Of a stretch of DNA of 47,645 bases, positions 31,278 to 38,115 are shown in pieces. The notes beneath the pieces were generated by a model. It made no database searches. It was not told the DNA's origin and saw only the letters and a program-made list of their open reading frames with translations. The position numbers and the translations under genes are program-made. Location of the stretch: positions 1 to 47,645 of the IMG/VR virus record IMGVR_UViG_3300033145_000804; one strand, written 5' to 3'. How positions within the stretch are numbered: position 1 is the first letter of the stretch; every line of letters starts with the position of its first letter. The DNA comes from a virus.

Positions 31278-31847
31278 GTGGTCTACATGAAACTTGGCTC
31301 TTGGACAGAGAAGGAACTGGAGTTGCTTAACATACTCTGGAATCCAGACAAGCCCAGAGAGACAAAGAGAGAGCTAATGAAGGCTCTAGATAGGAAATGG
31401 AAGAACATAAGGGACAAAGCTAAGAGAATGGGAATGAAGATGAATAAGCCTCTGAGAGCTTGGTCTGAAGAACAGGAGGCATATCTAAGAGATAATTGGA
31501 TGACAAGCTCCCCTAGGGCTTTATGCGACTTTATAGACAAGAGCTGGGATGCAATAAGGGATAAGGCCAAGAAGATGGGTTTACCACCAAAGAAGCTTAG
31601 AAGGAGAGCTTCAGTAACCATTATACCGCTGATGATATGTGATAAAAGATTAGTTACAGGGGAAGTAGGATATTCGGAACAAAAGCTTATAAGGTGTCTG
31701 AGAGATGATATCTTAATAGGTGAAAGGGCAACTATGTGTGTATTCTGTAAAGAGGCAAGACCTTTAAATGATGAGGAACGAGAGAGATATGAGGTGCTAA
31801 TGAGGAAGAGAGCACAGTCTCCTCTCATACAGGACAAATGGAGGTGA
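31278..31847 (+). CDS. Tandem Myb/SANT-like DNA-binding protein
   Basis: 189 residues (GTG 31278; ATG 31287 alternative). Two similar repeats: WTEKELELLNILW ... WKNIRDKAKRMGM at about 7-50 and WSEEQEAYLRDNW ... WDAIRDKAKKMGL at about 60-105. Each has the spaced Trp residues and IRDKAK recognition helix of Myb/SANT-like domains used in phage and archaeal regulators. The C-terminal part has MCVFCKEARPL, a single CxxC. Probably a promoter-binding regulator or replication-site binding protein. Confidence 0.75.
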   Translation: MVYMKLGSWTEKELELLNILWNPDKPRETKRELMKALDRKWKNIRDKAKRMGMKMNKPLRAWSEEQEAYLRDNWMTSSPRALCDFIDKSWDAIRDKAKKMGLPPKKLRRRASVTIIPLMICDKRLVTGEVGYSEQKLIRCLRDDILIGERATMCVFCKEARPLNDEERERYEVLMRKRAQSPLIQDKWR

Positions 31848-31853
31848 ATGTAG

Positions 31854-32111
31854 ATGGTGTATCAACTAATAGCAGGTATTATGGCTGGCATAGGTAGAGC
31901 ACTCGTTGGCTTCAAGAAAGCCGAGGGCGAAGAGTTCAACAAGGTTAAGTTCTTGAAGACTGTCGGTGTAGGTGCCGTGGGTGGTTTAATAGCTACTCTT
32001 ATGGGCATAGCTGATGTGAATGTTGGCATACAAGCAGCCACAATTCTAGGTTTTCCAACTCTGATAGAAGATGCTGTGAAGGCCTTCTATAGGTGGCAAC
32101 AGAACCGTTAA
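31854..32111 (+). CDS. Small holin-like membrane protein
   Basis: 85 residues with two or three hydrophobic stretches (LIAGIMAGIGRALVGF, VGVGAVGGLIATLMGIA, ATILGFPTLIEDAVKAFY) and positive ends. Size and topology fit a holin or small viral membrane protein. It opens the membrane-protein set ahead of the HExxH protein. No motif distinguishes lysis from membrane remodelling. Confidence 0.6.
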   Translation: MVYQLIAGIMAGIGRALVGFKKAEGEEFNKVKFLKTVGVGAVGGLIATLMGIADVNVGIQAATILGFPTLIEDAVKAFYRWQQNR

Positions 32112-32149
32112 GTAACATACATGCTACAATCTAGAGTGTGGTCAAATAA

Positions 32150-32257
32150 ATGACAACGGATTATGCTGTCTACGAGAATCTCCTACATGTGCATACGTGG
32201 GAGGACACTTCGGGATTTCATATGGTTTGCACATATAAGCTTGTGAGGGTATCTTGA
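32150..32257 (+). CDS. 35-residue microprotein coupled to the membrane HExxH gene
   Basis: Product begins MTTDYAVYENLLHVHTWEDT and ends KLVRVS. Its TGA overlaps the ATG of the next gene (TGATG), which supports translation and coupling. No strong ribosome site is visible and no family is recognised. It fills most of an otherwise empty 145-base gap. Confidence 0.4.
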   Translation: MTTDYAVYENLLHVHTWEDTSGFHMVCTYKLVRVS

Positions 32258-32736
32258 TGTCGACTGGTCTACTAGATAGGTTCTTTCCCAATTACAAGGA
32301 TTCTGCAACGTTCAAGATGATTGATTTTATTTTCACTTTTTTAATTTATTTCTTCATGGCTCTTGGAGCACATGAGATGTTTCATGCGCAACTTGGTAGA
32401 ATGCTTGGGTATCAAGCCATTGTTCATTTTCCGTCATGGACTTCTGGCTTTGTTACCTTCACACCCCTTCCAGTTGACTTATTGCATATCTTTCTCATAG
32501 GAATAGCTGGTGGTGGCTTAGTTGCTCTCTTCTTCTTTGGCATATCTTTCGTTACAGATGACTGGGAGACTGATATGGTGATGTGGTTCTTTGTTCCGTT
32601 TCAGGGCATTTATGCAATTCTAGAGGTCTTATATATGATGCACCTTGTGGGCATAGTGTTCTTGGGATTAGTTCCACCAGCTATAGCCGTTGTTCCTTTC
32701 ATATGGAAGATAACAGAGAGAAGGAAGCATATATGA
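32257..32736 (+). CDS. Integral membrane protein with HExxH motif (M50-like)
   Basis: 159 residues. Four or so hydrophobic segments; the first ends in ALGAHEMFHAQLGRMLGYQA, with His39-Glu40 and His43 forming HExxH inside or next to the membrane, as in site-2 protease (M50) enzymes. Gly/Pro-rich segments follow (LIGIAGGGLVALFFFG; LVPPAIAVVPFIW). The usual NPDG-type third-ligand motif is not evident, so it may be a minimal or degenerate relative. It could cleave membrane regulators or process virion proteins. The TGATG start couples it to the 35-residue gene. Confidence 0.55.
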   Translation: MSTGLLDRFFPNYKDSATFKMIDFIFTFLIYFFMALGAHEMFHAQLGRMLGYQAIVHFPSWTSGFVTFTPLPVDLLHIFLIGIAGGGLVALFFFGISFVTDDWETDMVMWFFVPFQGIYAILEVLYMMHLVGIVFLGLVPPAIAVVPFIWKITERRKHI

Positions 32737-33143
32737 CGTGTGCATCGACACTTAACAAGGCTATTGAAGACTGGATAAACGATGTAGGCACTCCAATTAT
32801 ATCGGCAGCCTACGATATTGCTGTTGCTAGACATATGATGGAACTGAATGAGATTAATATATTTCTATACTACCTTGGTCACACGGGAGCGATATATGAA
32901 ATAGAGCAGTCTACTAAGGTTGGCTATTTGTCTCGAAGGGAATCTAGCAGGCTTATCAAGAGAATAAAGAAAATCATAAGTGATGCAAACAATGTCTTCA
33001 ATGATGCATGGTTTAGAAGTAGTCTAGACTATGAACTTAGACAGATTCAGATATTTCTGGACACAAGACACTACAGTTCTTTCATATCATTTCTCAACAA
33101 CAGTAGAGATAAAAAGCCTTTTAAAGAGACTGGTATACCTTAG
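32733..33143 (+). CDS. Hypothetical helical protein
   Basis: 136 residues from the ATG whose last base overlaps the upstream TGA (ATGA). All-helical pattern: TLNKAIEDWINDVGTPIISA, then ELNEINIFLYYLGHTGAIYE, then YELRQIQIFLDTRHYSSFIS. No metal-binding motif or membrane span. Coupled to the HExxH membrane protein, so it may be its cytoplasmic partner. Family not recognised. Confidence 0.55.
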   Translation: MTCASTLNKAIEDWINDVGTPIISAAYDIAVARHMMELNEINIFLYYLGHTGAIYEIEQSTKVGYLSRRESSRLIKRIKKIISDANNVFNDAWFRSSLDYELRQIQIFLDTRHYSSFISFLNNSRDKKPFKETGIP

Positions 33144-33196
33144 TATAGAGTTACAATCGAAGCAAGGAATGAGCGTAAGTAAATAGGAGGGTTTTG

Positions 33197-33502
33197 ATGG
33201 CAAATGATAAGGAGAACAAGCCAGTTAAAAAAGAGACAGAAAAGCCTATTGTCTATGTTGGGGAGAAGAAGATATCCTCTTATGTTTTAGCAGGGTCTAT
33301 TCAACTCAACAAAGGAACTGAAGTAGTTATCAAGGCGAGAGGTAAGAATATCTCAAGGGCCGTTGATGTTGCAGAGCTTCTGAAGAAGAACTTTGCACCA
33401 AATCTAGAGATAGTTGAGACAGTAACTGGAACTGAGCCTTTTGTTGTAGATGGTAAGACAAAGGGTGTCTCCACAATCAGTCTGAAACTGAGAAAGAAGT
33501 AA
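33197..33502 (+). CDS. albA: Alba-family chromatin protein
   Basis: 101 residues from ATG 33197 after a GGAGGG site. The Alba pattern is near complete: IVYVGEKKISSYVLAG (with an AGSIQLN segment), TEVVIKARGKNISRAVDVAE, then a VSTISLKLRKK end. The lysine equivalent to Alba Lys16 lies in EKKI. Alba coats DNA and RNA in archaea and is regulated by acetylation of that Lys. A viral copy would organise viral genomes or compete with host chromatin. A GNAT acetyltransferase is encoded 4 kb away. N-terminal extension of about 18 charged residues. Confidence 0.93.
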   Translation: MANDKENKPVKKETEKPIVYVGEKKISSYVLAGSIQLNKGTEVVIKARGKNISRAVDVAELLKKNFAPNLEIVETVTGTEPFVVDGKTKGVSTISLKLRKK

Positions 33503-33601
33503 AGGGCATATATGGGCTCTTGTCTTGAGATGTCCCCAATTTGTGGGATATTTCACAGAAGAAGAATTGTCTTTGTTAGAGTAGACGGAGCTGTATTATG
33601 A

Positions 33602-33639
33602 GAAGAGATGGCTTCAGATATACATTAAGCCGTCTCTTC
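33602..33639 (+). ncRNA. Long hairpin, candidate structured RNA or processing site
   Basis: GAAGAGATGGCTT (33602-33614) pairs with AAGCCGTCTCTTC (33627-33639) over 13 positions with one T-G wobble; the loop is 12 bases. A stem this long is the strongest secondary structure seen in the window outside the tRNA. It lies downstream of alba and may end or process that transcript, or form part of a small RNA. Confidence 0.45.
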
Positions 33640-33786
33640 ACATGCAGCATTCATCTGGATTTTATTCTGACTTGTTTTGAAGAGGGAGCTATAATTCAGT
33701 GTATTCGGTATCAGATACCTAGTGTATTGTATTGTCAACATAGCCTGATTATACCTTATGTAATAACAAGATATCTAGAACAATAG

Positions 33787-33797
33787 GTATTTAAGCA
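33787..33797 (+). promoter_or_regulatory. TATA-like promoter upstream of the 33835 gene
   Basis: GGTATTTAAGC is placed 40 bases before ATG 33835; a transcript starting about 25 bases further on would carry the GAGGA site. It overlaps the more upstream ATG (33799), which argues for the later start. Confidence 0.45.
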
Positions 33798-33834
33798 TAT
33801 GCGTAGACTGTATTGTCAGATACGAGGACAGCAA

Positions 33835-34221
33835 ATGAGAGAAGAAATAGCAAGCATCAAGAAAGAACTTAAGCATCTGGATGAAAAGAGAAGACCCTTG
33901 CTTGATAAGCTCAACGCCCTAGAGTGCGCTGAGAGAATGCATAAGCATGAAAAGCTCATTGGTAAGACATTTAAATACAGAAATTCTAGTGGAAACAAAG
34001 ATTGGTGGCTATACCTGAAGATAGTTGATGTCGCTGAAGATGGAAGCCCCATAGTAGAGTGCTATCAAGAGACTCCATATAGTATCGAGGTTAAGAGGGA
34101 TGTCTGGTATTTGCTAGAGGAATCCATAGAGATATGCACAGGAGAGTTTGATAGAGAGGCAAACAAAGTCTTGAGTAAACTCACTCTATTCAGTGGCCGA
34201 GGAGAGAGAGCGAGAAGGTGA
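33835..34221 (+). CDS. Hypothetical protein with N-terminal coiled coil
   Basis: 128 residues from ATG 33835 (GAGGA site; the earlier ATG 33799 overlaps the promoter). Residues 1-40 form a charged coiled coil (REEIASIKKELKHLDEKRRP). Residues about 45-110 are beta-like (KTFKYRNSSGNKDWWLYLKI; SIEVKRDVWYLLEESIEI), resembling a small SH3/barrel fold seen in phage proteins of unknown role. Basic C-terminus (SGRGERARR). Confidence 0.55.
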   Translation: MREEIASIKKELKHLDEKRRPLLDKLNALECAERMHKHEKLIGKTFKYRNSSGNKDWWLYLKIVDVAEDGSPIVECYQETPYSIEVKRDVWYLLEESIEICTGEFDREANKVLSKLTLFSGRGERARR

Positions 34222-34225
34222 ATTT

Positions 34226-34543
34226 ATGAACGGCAATCAACCTCACTCAGAAGGGCGTGTTGAAATTATACACGACAATAAACTTCCTGTCTATGAGGAT
34301 TCCAACATAAAGACCATAGAATTCAAGGAGCTATACAAGGGCAAGAAGTGGTGGTCTGCAGTAGTATTACAGGAAGTCTATGGCAAGAAACAGGTTGCTG
34401 TATACCTTTGGATATGGGATTCTGTGAATGTGAGATGGAAGAGAAAACATAAGTTCACCATTACAAGCAAGATTGCCTGGGAGAATATCAAGAGGGCTGT
34501 TGATAGGTTCATTGATAAGCTTGATGAGGGTGTTCAGTCTTGA
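34226..34543 (+). CDS. Hypothetical, possibly PC4/whirly-like nucleic-acid binding protein
   Basis: 105 residues from ATG 34226 (AGGTGA site; GTG 34193 upstream also in frame). The centre KKWWSAVVLQEVYGKKQVAV, then WKRKHKFTITSKIAWENIKR, has the strand-strand-strand-helix and basic/aromatic content of PC4-like single-strand binding domains. The match is weak and by eye only. Ends four bases into the next gene (TTGA overlap). Confidence 0.45.
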   Translation: MNGNQPHSEGRVEIIHDNKLPVYEDSNIKTIEFKELYKGKKWWSAVVLQEVYGKKQVAVYLWIWDSVNVRWKRKHKFTITSKIAWENIKRAVDRFIDKLDEGVQS

Positions 34544-34914
34544 AGGGACACAAGAATAGAAAACATGACCCTATTGGGCATAAGTTACACGATATAGACT
34601 GCAACAGGTTCAGCAAATTGTATAAGCTTACCACAGAGGACTCAGCTGGAGTAATCAGAAGTCTCTTGGATAACATAAGAGCTAAAGCAGATACAATAGA
34701 GTTCTGCTTGGTATCATGTTATGAGAGTCCTCTGATGAGGGAGACTGAAGCAAATTCAGAAGTTGACCCTCTGTTGTGCTTGGATGTCTATTTGCGTTCC
34801 ATGATGAGAAGCATAGTAGACATTGGGGCAATAGCCCATATAAGGGCAGCAGACATATATGACATTAGAAAGAGAGCTAAAAAGAAATTCCTAGCAAGGA
34901 CATTGGGTGCATGA
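34540..34914 (+). CDS. Hypothetical helical protein
   Basis: 124 residues starting TTG, overlapping the upstream TGA. N-terminus basic (KGHKNRKHDPIGHKLHD), then helices (AGVIRSLLDNIRAKADTIEF; LRSMMRSIVDIGAIAHIRAA). Two or three cysteines without a metal pattern. No family recognised. Confidence 0.45.
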   Translation: MKGHKNRKHDPIGHKLHDIDCNRFSKLYKLTTEDSAGVIRSLLDNIRAKADTIEFCLVSCYESPLMRETEANSEVDPLLCLDVYLRSMMRSIVDIGAIAHIRAADIYDIRKRAKKKFLARTLGA

Positions 34915-34978
34915 TTATGCGTAAGCTGAACATGGTAATAGCTGGATATATTCATAAGCAACTGGGAGTCTGATGTGA

Positions 34979-35215
34979 ATGAAGTTCGAGATATTGGATA
35001 CTGAGCCGTGCTTAACTCTCAATGCAATACGTGTGAGAGTCAAGTATTATGATTCAGCGGAGACAATAAGTTCTTTCATACTGTATCCACATGAAGATTT
35101 AATAGAGAAAGCTAAAGAAAACTATGGCACTGAGATGAACGACAGGAGAGTTAGGGCTGCACTGGCCAAGAAGATTAATGCATACAGAGGCAAGGTATTT
35201 GAGTTTACAGACTAA
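34979..35215 (+). CDS. Hypothetical 78-residue protein
   Basis: Starts with a short strand pair (MKFEILDTEPCLTLNAIRV; VKYYDSAETISSFILYP) and ends in a helix (RVRAALAKKINAYRGKVFEF). Alpha+beta, no cysteine cluster or membrane segment. Family not recognised. Confidence 0.5.
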   Translation: MKFEILDTEPCLTLNAIRVRVKYYDSAETISSFILYPHEDLIEKAKENYGTEMNDRRVRAALAKKINAYRGKVFEFTD

Positions 35216-35279
35216 GCGAAGGGATACATATGAGTAAACACTGCATATATCTGAAGCTCTACGGGAGAAAAGAGACGTT

Positions 35280-35636
35280 ATGAATGATACAGATATAGAG
35301 ATAATGATTTTTAGCGATTTCTCAATTAAGTATTGTCCTAAGTGTGGAAGTGGCTTAGTATATGCTCCGCATAGTGTCCAGCCTGTTCATGACACAAAGG
35401 ACGATAGAGGTGGATTTGACTGCTACTGTGATAACTGTGGTTGGAGTGGAGACATATACCCTGATTCTCTAGGGGACTTTAGGAGAATATTCAAGCAGTA
35501 TAAAAAGAGATATATAAACGCAAACAAAGAAGGTAATAAGAGGGCGTGTAGCTCAACGGGAGAGCACCTGTTTTGCAAGCAGGAGGATATGGGTTCGAGT
35601 CCCATCACTGTCCATCTGCAAAACACCAAGGCATGA
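35280..35636 (+). CDS. Zinc-ribbon protein whose 3' end runs through a tRNA gene
   Basis: 118 residues as read. Residues about 17-62 form a zinc ribbon (YCPKCGSGLVYAP ... CYCDNCGWSG), followed by a helix (DFRRIFKQYKKRYINAN). The last 30 or so residues (RACSSTGEHLFCKQEDMG ...) are simply the translation of the tRNA-Ala gene. The true protein function must lie in the first 85 residues. The ATG overlaps an upstream 17-codon frame (35230-35283). The C-terminal tail may be tolerated, or the tRNA may have replaced the original end. Confidence 0.6.
   Translation: MNDTDIEIMIFSDFSIKYCPKCGSGLVYAPHSVQPVHDTKDDRGGFDCYCDNCGWSGDIYPDSLGDFRRIFKQYKKRYINANKEGNKRACSSTGEHLFCKQEDMGSSPITVHLQNTKA
35511..35518 (+). 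promoter_or_regulatory. TATA box for the tRNA-Ala gene, inside a coding region
   Basis: TATATAAA lies 24-31 bases before the first tRNA base (35542), the normal distance from TATA box to start of transcription in archaea. It encodes part of the zinc-ribbon protein (RYIN) at the same time. Confidence 0.65.
35542..35614 (+). tRNA. tRNA-Ala (anticodon TGC)
   Basis: D stem GCTC/GAGC (35551-35554, 35562-35565) with a 7-base loop. Anticodon stem CCTGT/GCAGG with loop TTTGCAA and TGC at 35574-35576. Variable region AGGAT. T arm ATGGG-TTCGAGT-CCCAT (35589-35605). Acceptor GGGCGTG pairs with CACTGTCC (35606-35613) only if one T is bulged; then G1-C72, G2-C71, G3-U70, C4-G69, G5-C67, U6-A66 and G7-C65 form. 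G3-U70 is the alanine identity pair and A73 follows. CCA is not encoded. Confidence 0.85.
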
Positions 35637-35640
35637 TACG

Positions 35641-35883
35641 ATGACTATTAGCGATGGTAGCGAATCTCTGAGCGAGTGGCAAAGAGCTAAGAGGGAGTGG
35701 GAGAAGTTCAAGTGTGAAATGATTAACTTCTCAATACCTAGGTTATACAAAGAAGAACTGGAGAGAGTTGTGAAGAAACTTAGAGAGACCAACCCTAGAA
35801 TGAACAGGTCTAGATTCATTGTGGAAGCTGTCGTTAAGCATATCAAAGAGGTCAAAAGAACACTTAAACTTGGTAAAGAATGA
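35641..35883 (+). CDS. Ribbon-helix-helix regulator (CopG/Arc-like)
   Basis: 80 residues. The strand MINFSIPRLYKEELERVV, then helix KKLRETNPRMNRSRFIVEAV with VKHIKEV is the ribbon-helix-helix layout: basic strand, helix, turn with NRSRFI, helix. Acts as a dimeric repressor or partition-type DNA binder. The N-terminal 20 residues are an extra helix. It starts 26 bases after the tRNA. Confidence 0.75.
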   Translation: MTISDGSESLSEWQRAKREWEKFKCEMINFSIPRLYKEELERVVKKLRETNPRMNRSRFIVEAVVKHIKEVKRTLKLGKE

Positions 35884-35908
35884 GCAAACATACATTGGAG
35901 GGTATACT

Positions 35909-36157
35909 ATGGTATTGGATGACTTTGGATATGGTATATGGATTTTGTGCACAATTATGTTCATCATAGGAGCTACTGTAGAGTGCTTTATCTACAAAGA
36001 TTACTTTGCATCAGTTGCTGGAGTAATATGCGCATTCATGTCGGTAGCTGTCTTTTATATATCCAAGAGGTTTATTGAGATAGAAAAGAGCCTTCTCATT
36101 ATAGCAAATATCTTAGAGAATGTATTGGGAATTGATGCAGATGAAGAGGAAGAGTAG
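35909..36157 (+). CDS. Two-span membrane protein
   Basis: 82 residues from ATG 35909 after GGAGGG; a longer frame beginning at 35819 is out of register with that site. Two hydrophobic segments (GIWILCTIMFIIGATVECFI; VAGVICAFMSVAVFYI) and an acidic end (LGIDADEEEE). The next gene overlaps its 3' end, again suggesting a coupled membrane protein pair. Confidence 0.6.
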   Translation: MVLDDFGYGIWILCTIMFIIGATVECFIYKDYFASVAGVICAFMSVAVFYISKRFIEIEKSLLIIANILENVLGIDADEEEE

Positions 36158-36578
36158 ACCGAAGAGAAATGCCTTTGGTAGACGTATACCTGCATTCTTA
36201 GTCATTTTGCTCATTATATTCATTATGACAACCGTAGGAGCTACAGCTATTCTGTTTCACACCCTGTCTGTCAAGAGAATAGATGCTTTTGGTGGACAGA
36301 TACAAGGAACAGACTTCAGCATCACAGACTGGAATATCAAGCTCAAGGGCAAGAAGACAGTAGAGGTTACAGTATATGTGTATAACACAGATTCATCTCA
36401 ACACACAGCTAATGTGTTTGCACAATTGCTGGATAATGCTGGTGTTCTGTTATTAGAAGACAATGTAATCGCTGTGATTGCTGGAACCAGCACATGGTCT
36501 AACAAATTTACATTTACTCAGGAAGACCTTGTAGCGAAGTTTACAGAAGCCGTCTTTTACATACATCAAATAGACTAA
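36120..36578 (+). CDS. Membrane-anchored extracellular beta-domain protein (pilin-like layout)
   Basis: 152 residues (ATG 36135 or 36141 are alternative starts). Basic N-terminus (KRKSRPKRNAFGRRIP), one hydrophobic span (AFLVILLIIFIMTTVGATAI) and an outside beta domain (DWNIKLKGKKTVEVTVYVYN; TSTWSNKFTFTQED) like CARDB/Ig repeats. The layout matches archaeal type IV pilin-like or surface anchor proteins, although no clean pilin peptidase site is seen. Possibly displayed on the host surface, for superinfection exclusion or egress. Confidence 0.6.
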   Translation: MYWELMQMKRKSRPKRNAFGRRIPAFLVILLIIFIMTTVGATAILFHTLSVKRIDAFGGQIQGTDFSITDWNIKLKGKKTVEVTVYVYNTDSSQHTANVFAQLLDNAGVLLLEDNVIAVIAGTSTWSNKFTFTQEDLVAKFTEAVFYIHQID

Positions 36579-36591
36579 GAGCAGTGTTGTG

Positions 36592-37344
36592 ATGAACGTA
36601 GTAGATGTTCAACAGACACTGACTGGACACAAATACATCTCTGTCCTGCCCACGTCAGTCATAGATGTGGGTCCACAGAAGTCTAGAGTAAGGGCTGGCA
36701 GTAAGCATTCTATGGAGAGTTCCAGAGCTACATTTTCACCATATCCAGAGGAAGTTGCCAGACTCTGTTATGAGTTATACTTAAGAGACTGCACTCATAT
36801 CATAGACCCCTTTGCAGGGTGGGGAGAGAGACATTATTGGGCAAAGAGATATGGTAAGCAGTATACTGGATATGACATATCAGACAATGCTATCAGATTT
36901 GCTAAGGAGACATATGGTGTCGATAACATTCTTGCAGACTCTAACAAGCTTGAGCCTATTCCTGCCTTTGATGGTATGATAACGTCACCACCATATTACA
37001 ACTTAGAGAAGTATTCCAACAAGAGTGATGATTTATCTAACTGCGTTACTCTTGGACAGTTCAGGGAAAATCTGTTGAACATATTCAAGAGATTCTATGA
37101 CAACGCTTCAAGAGGGTGTCCCTTTTGTATCTCAATAGGGGACTTCAGAAGAGATGGACGATATTACAATCTGAGCTACATCCTAGAGAATATGTTTGTG
37201 GACATTCTAAAAGCAGAGCTTATAGACAAGGTAATTGTGAGTAGAAAGAAAGTAAGTAAGATTAAGATAATGATACCTCAAGCTGTAAGACATGGATACA
37301 CAGTGAAGGTGCATGAGTATCTCTATGTGTTTAGTAAGCGTTGA
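36592..37344 (+). CDS. DNA methyltransferase (N4-cytosine/N6-adenine type)
   Basis: About 250 residues. SAM motif IIDPFAGWGERHYWAK, with the acidic YTGYDIS strand, precedes the catalytic GMITSPPYYNLEKYS (TSPPY). SPPY favours N4-cytosine; N6-adenine cannot be excluded. Order FxGxG before SPPY fits the alpha/gamma classes. No restriction gene sits next to it, so it probably protects viral DNA or marks it for regulation. Confidence 0.85.
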   Translation: MNVVDVQQTLTGHKYISVLPTSVIDVGPQKSRVRAGSKHSMESSRATFSPYPEEVARLCYELYLRDCTHIIDPFAGWGERHYWAKRYGKQYTGYDISDNAIRFAKETYGVDNILADSNKLEPIPAFDGMITSPPYYNLEKYSNKSDDLSNCVTLGQFRENLLNIFKRFYDNASRGCPFCISIGDFRRDGRYYNLSYILENMFVDILKAELIDKVIVSRKKVSKIKIMIPQAVRHGYTVKVHEYLYVFSKR

Positions 37345-37408
37345 ATACATGGACGAGCAAGAGCTATTCTGTGTTCTAGACCTCCAGTAATGTGAGGGGG
37401 TAAGACAA

Positions 37409-37576
37409 GTGGATAATTATCCTCCAGGAATGTCTGAGTATGGTCTAATGTGTGTTGGCGAAATTCCATCATATATCTGTAAGAGATGTCATCGTAAGTT
37501 GTGGTTTCCTTGTAAGAACTGTCCCAATCCCGAAGATTGTGATATGTTACAACATCGGGAGGTAGATTCAGAATGA
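37409..37576 (+). CDS. 55-residue zinc-binding microprotein
   Basis: GTG start 9 bases after a GAGGGG site. Product MDNYPPGMSEYGLMCVGEIP, then YICKRCHRKLWFPCKNCPNP with EDCD. Two CxxC pairs plus extra cysteines suit one or two zinc ions. Its TGA overlaps the ATG of the GNAT gene (ATGA), supporting translation. Likely a GNAT partner or regulator; family not recognised. Confidence 0.65.
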   Translation: MDNYPPGMSEYGLMCVGEIPSYICKRCHRKLWFPCKNCPNPEDCDMLQHREVDSE

Positions 37577-38115
37577 GAGTTGTAGAGGTGGGTCTGGTTA
37601 AAAGCTTCAAACTTAATCAGAAAGAGTTAGTCTCTCAGGTATATTCTATCTCAAAGCCGTATAGGGATGAGGGAAAGGTTGGTTTCAGACCACCAATAGT
37701 ATACCACAAGGCAATTGAGAATAATAGACTGATTGTGGCTTTGGAGAATTCAGAACTTGTTGGTTTTCTACATTTCAACTTGCGTAGAGACAACTCGATA
37801 AGAATCTATGCATTTGTTGTGAGACAAGATTGTGTAGGTAATGGAATAGGGACTAAGATGCTTGAACTTCTATCAACTCAGAACGGTGACAGCGTTGTCA
37901 TCGAGGTTTCGTCTAAGAACAGCAGAGCGCAGAGTTATTATAGACATCTAGGATTTGAGCAAGTTGGAGAGAGAAAGAAGGGTGATTTAACAACTCTTAT
38001 CATGTCTGTAAGTTCTAAACATCTAAAACTAAAGACTTATATGCCCACAGACAGAGTTAGAATACAGAACTTTGGAGGGATACAACATGGCAAGAAAGAG
38101 AACAAAGGAGACTGA
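37573..38115 (+). CDS. GNAT-family N-acetyltransferase
   Basis: 180 residues. The acetyl-CoA binding core is clear: IRIYAFVVRQDCVGNGIG (the R-x2-G-x-G-type loop), TKMLELL helix, VVIEVSSKNSRAQSYYRHLG and FEQVGERKKG. Residues 1-60 are specific. Substrates could be host proteins, tRNA-linked toxins or the virus-encoded Alba; acetylation of Alba controls its DNA affinity in some archaea, so that link is attractive but inferred. Confidence 0.85.
   Translation: MRVVEVGLVKSFKLNQKELVSQVYSISKPYRDEGKVGFRPPIVYHKAIENNRLIVALENSELVGFLHFNLRRDNSIRIYAFVVRQDCVGNGIGTKMLELLSTQNGDSVVIEVSSKNSRAQSYYRHLGFEQVGERKKGDLTTLIMSVSSKHLKLKTYMPTDRVRIQNFGGIQHGKKENKGD

Larger units (their letters stand above)
33503..33834 (+). 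other. Structured 330-base noncoding region after alba
   Basis: No convincing gene. Contents in order: TCCC...GGGA (about 33532-33550, weak), a strong hairpin at 33602-33639, a spaced palindrome GGTATC-A-GATACC (33707-33719), two copies of TGTATTGTCA (near 33726 and 33809), then a TATA-like box. A possible frame at 33598-33786 has unusual codon use and lies across the hairpin, so it is not called. Confidence 0.5.

Noticed and set aside
31283-31837. Minus-strand 184-codon frame opposite the Myb/SANT gene
   Set aside because: Shadow of a charged helical gene; the plus frame has clear domain repeats.
33598-33786. 62-codon plus-strand frame after alba
   Set aside because: It spans a 13-bp hairpin, has codon use unlike neighbours (CTG GAT TTT ATT style) and no ribosome site. 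Treated as noncoding.
34917-34973. 18-codon frame in a short gap
   Set aside because: No coupling, no clear ribosome site and too short.
35230-35283. 17-codon frame overlapping the zinc-ribbon start (ATGA)
   Set aside because: Too short to judge; it could be a leader peptide, but nothing else supports it.
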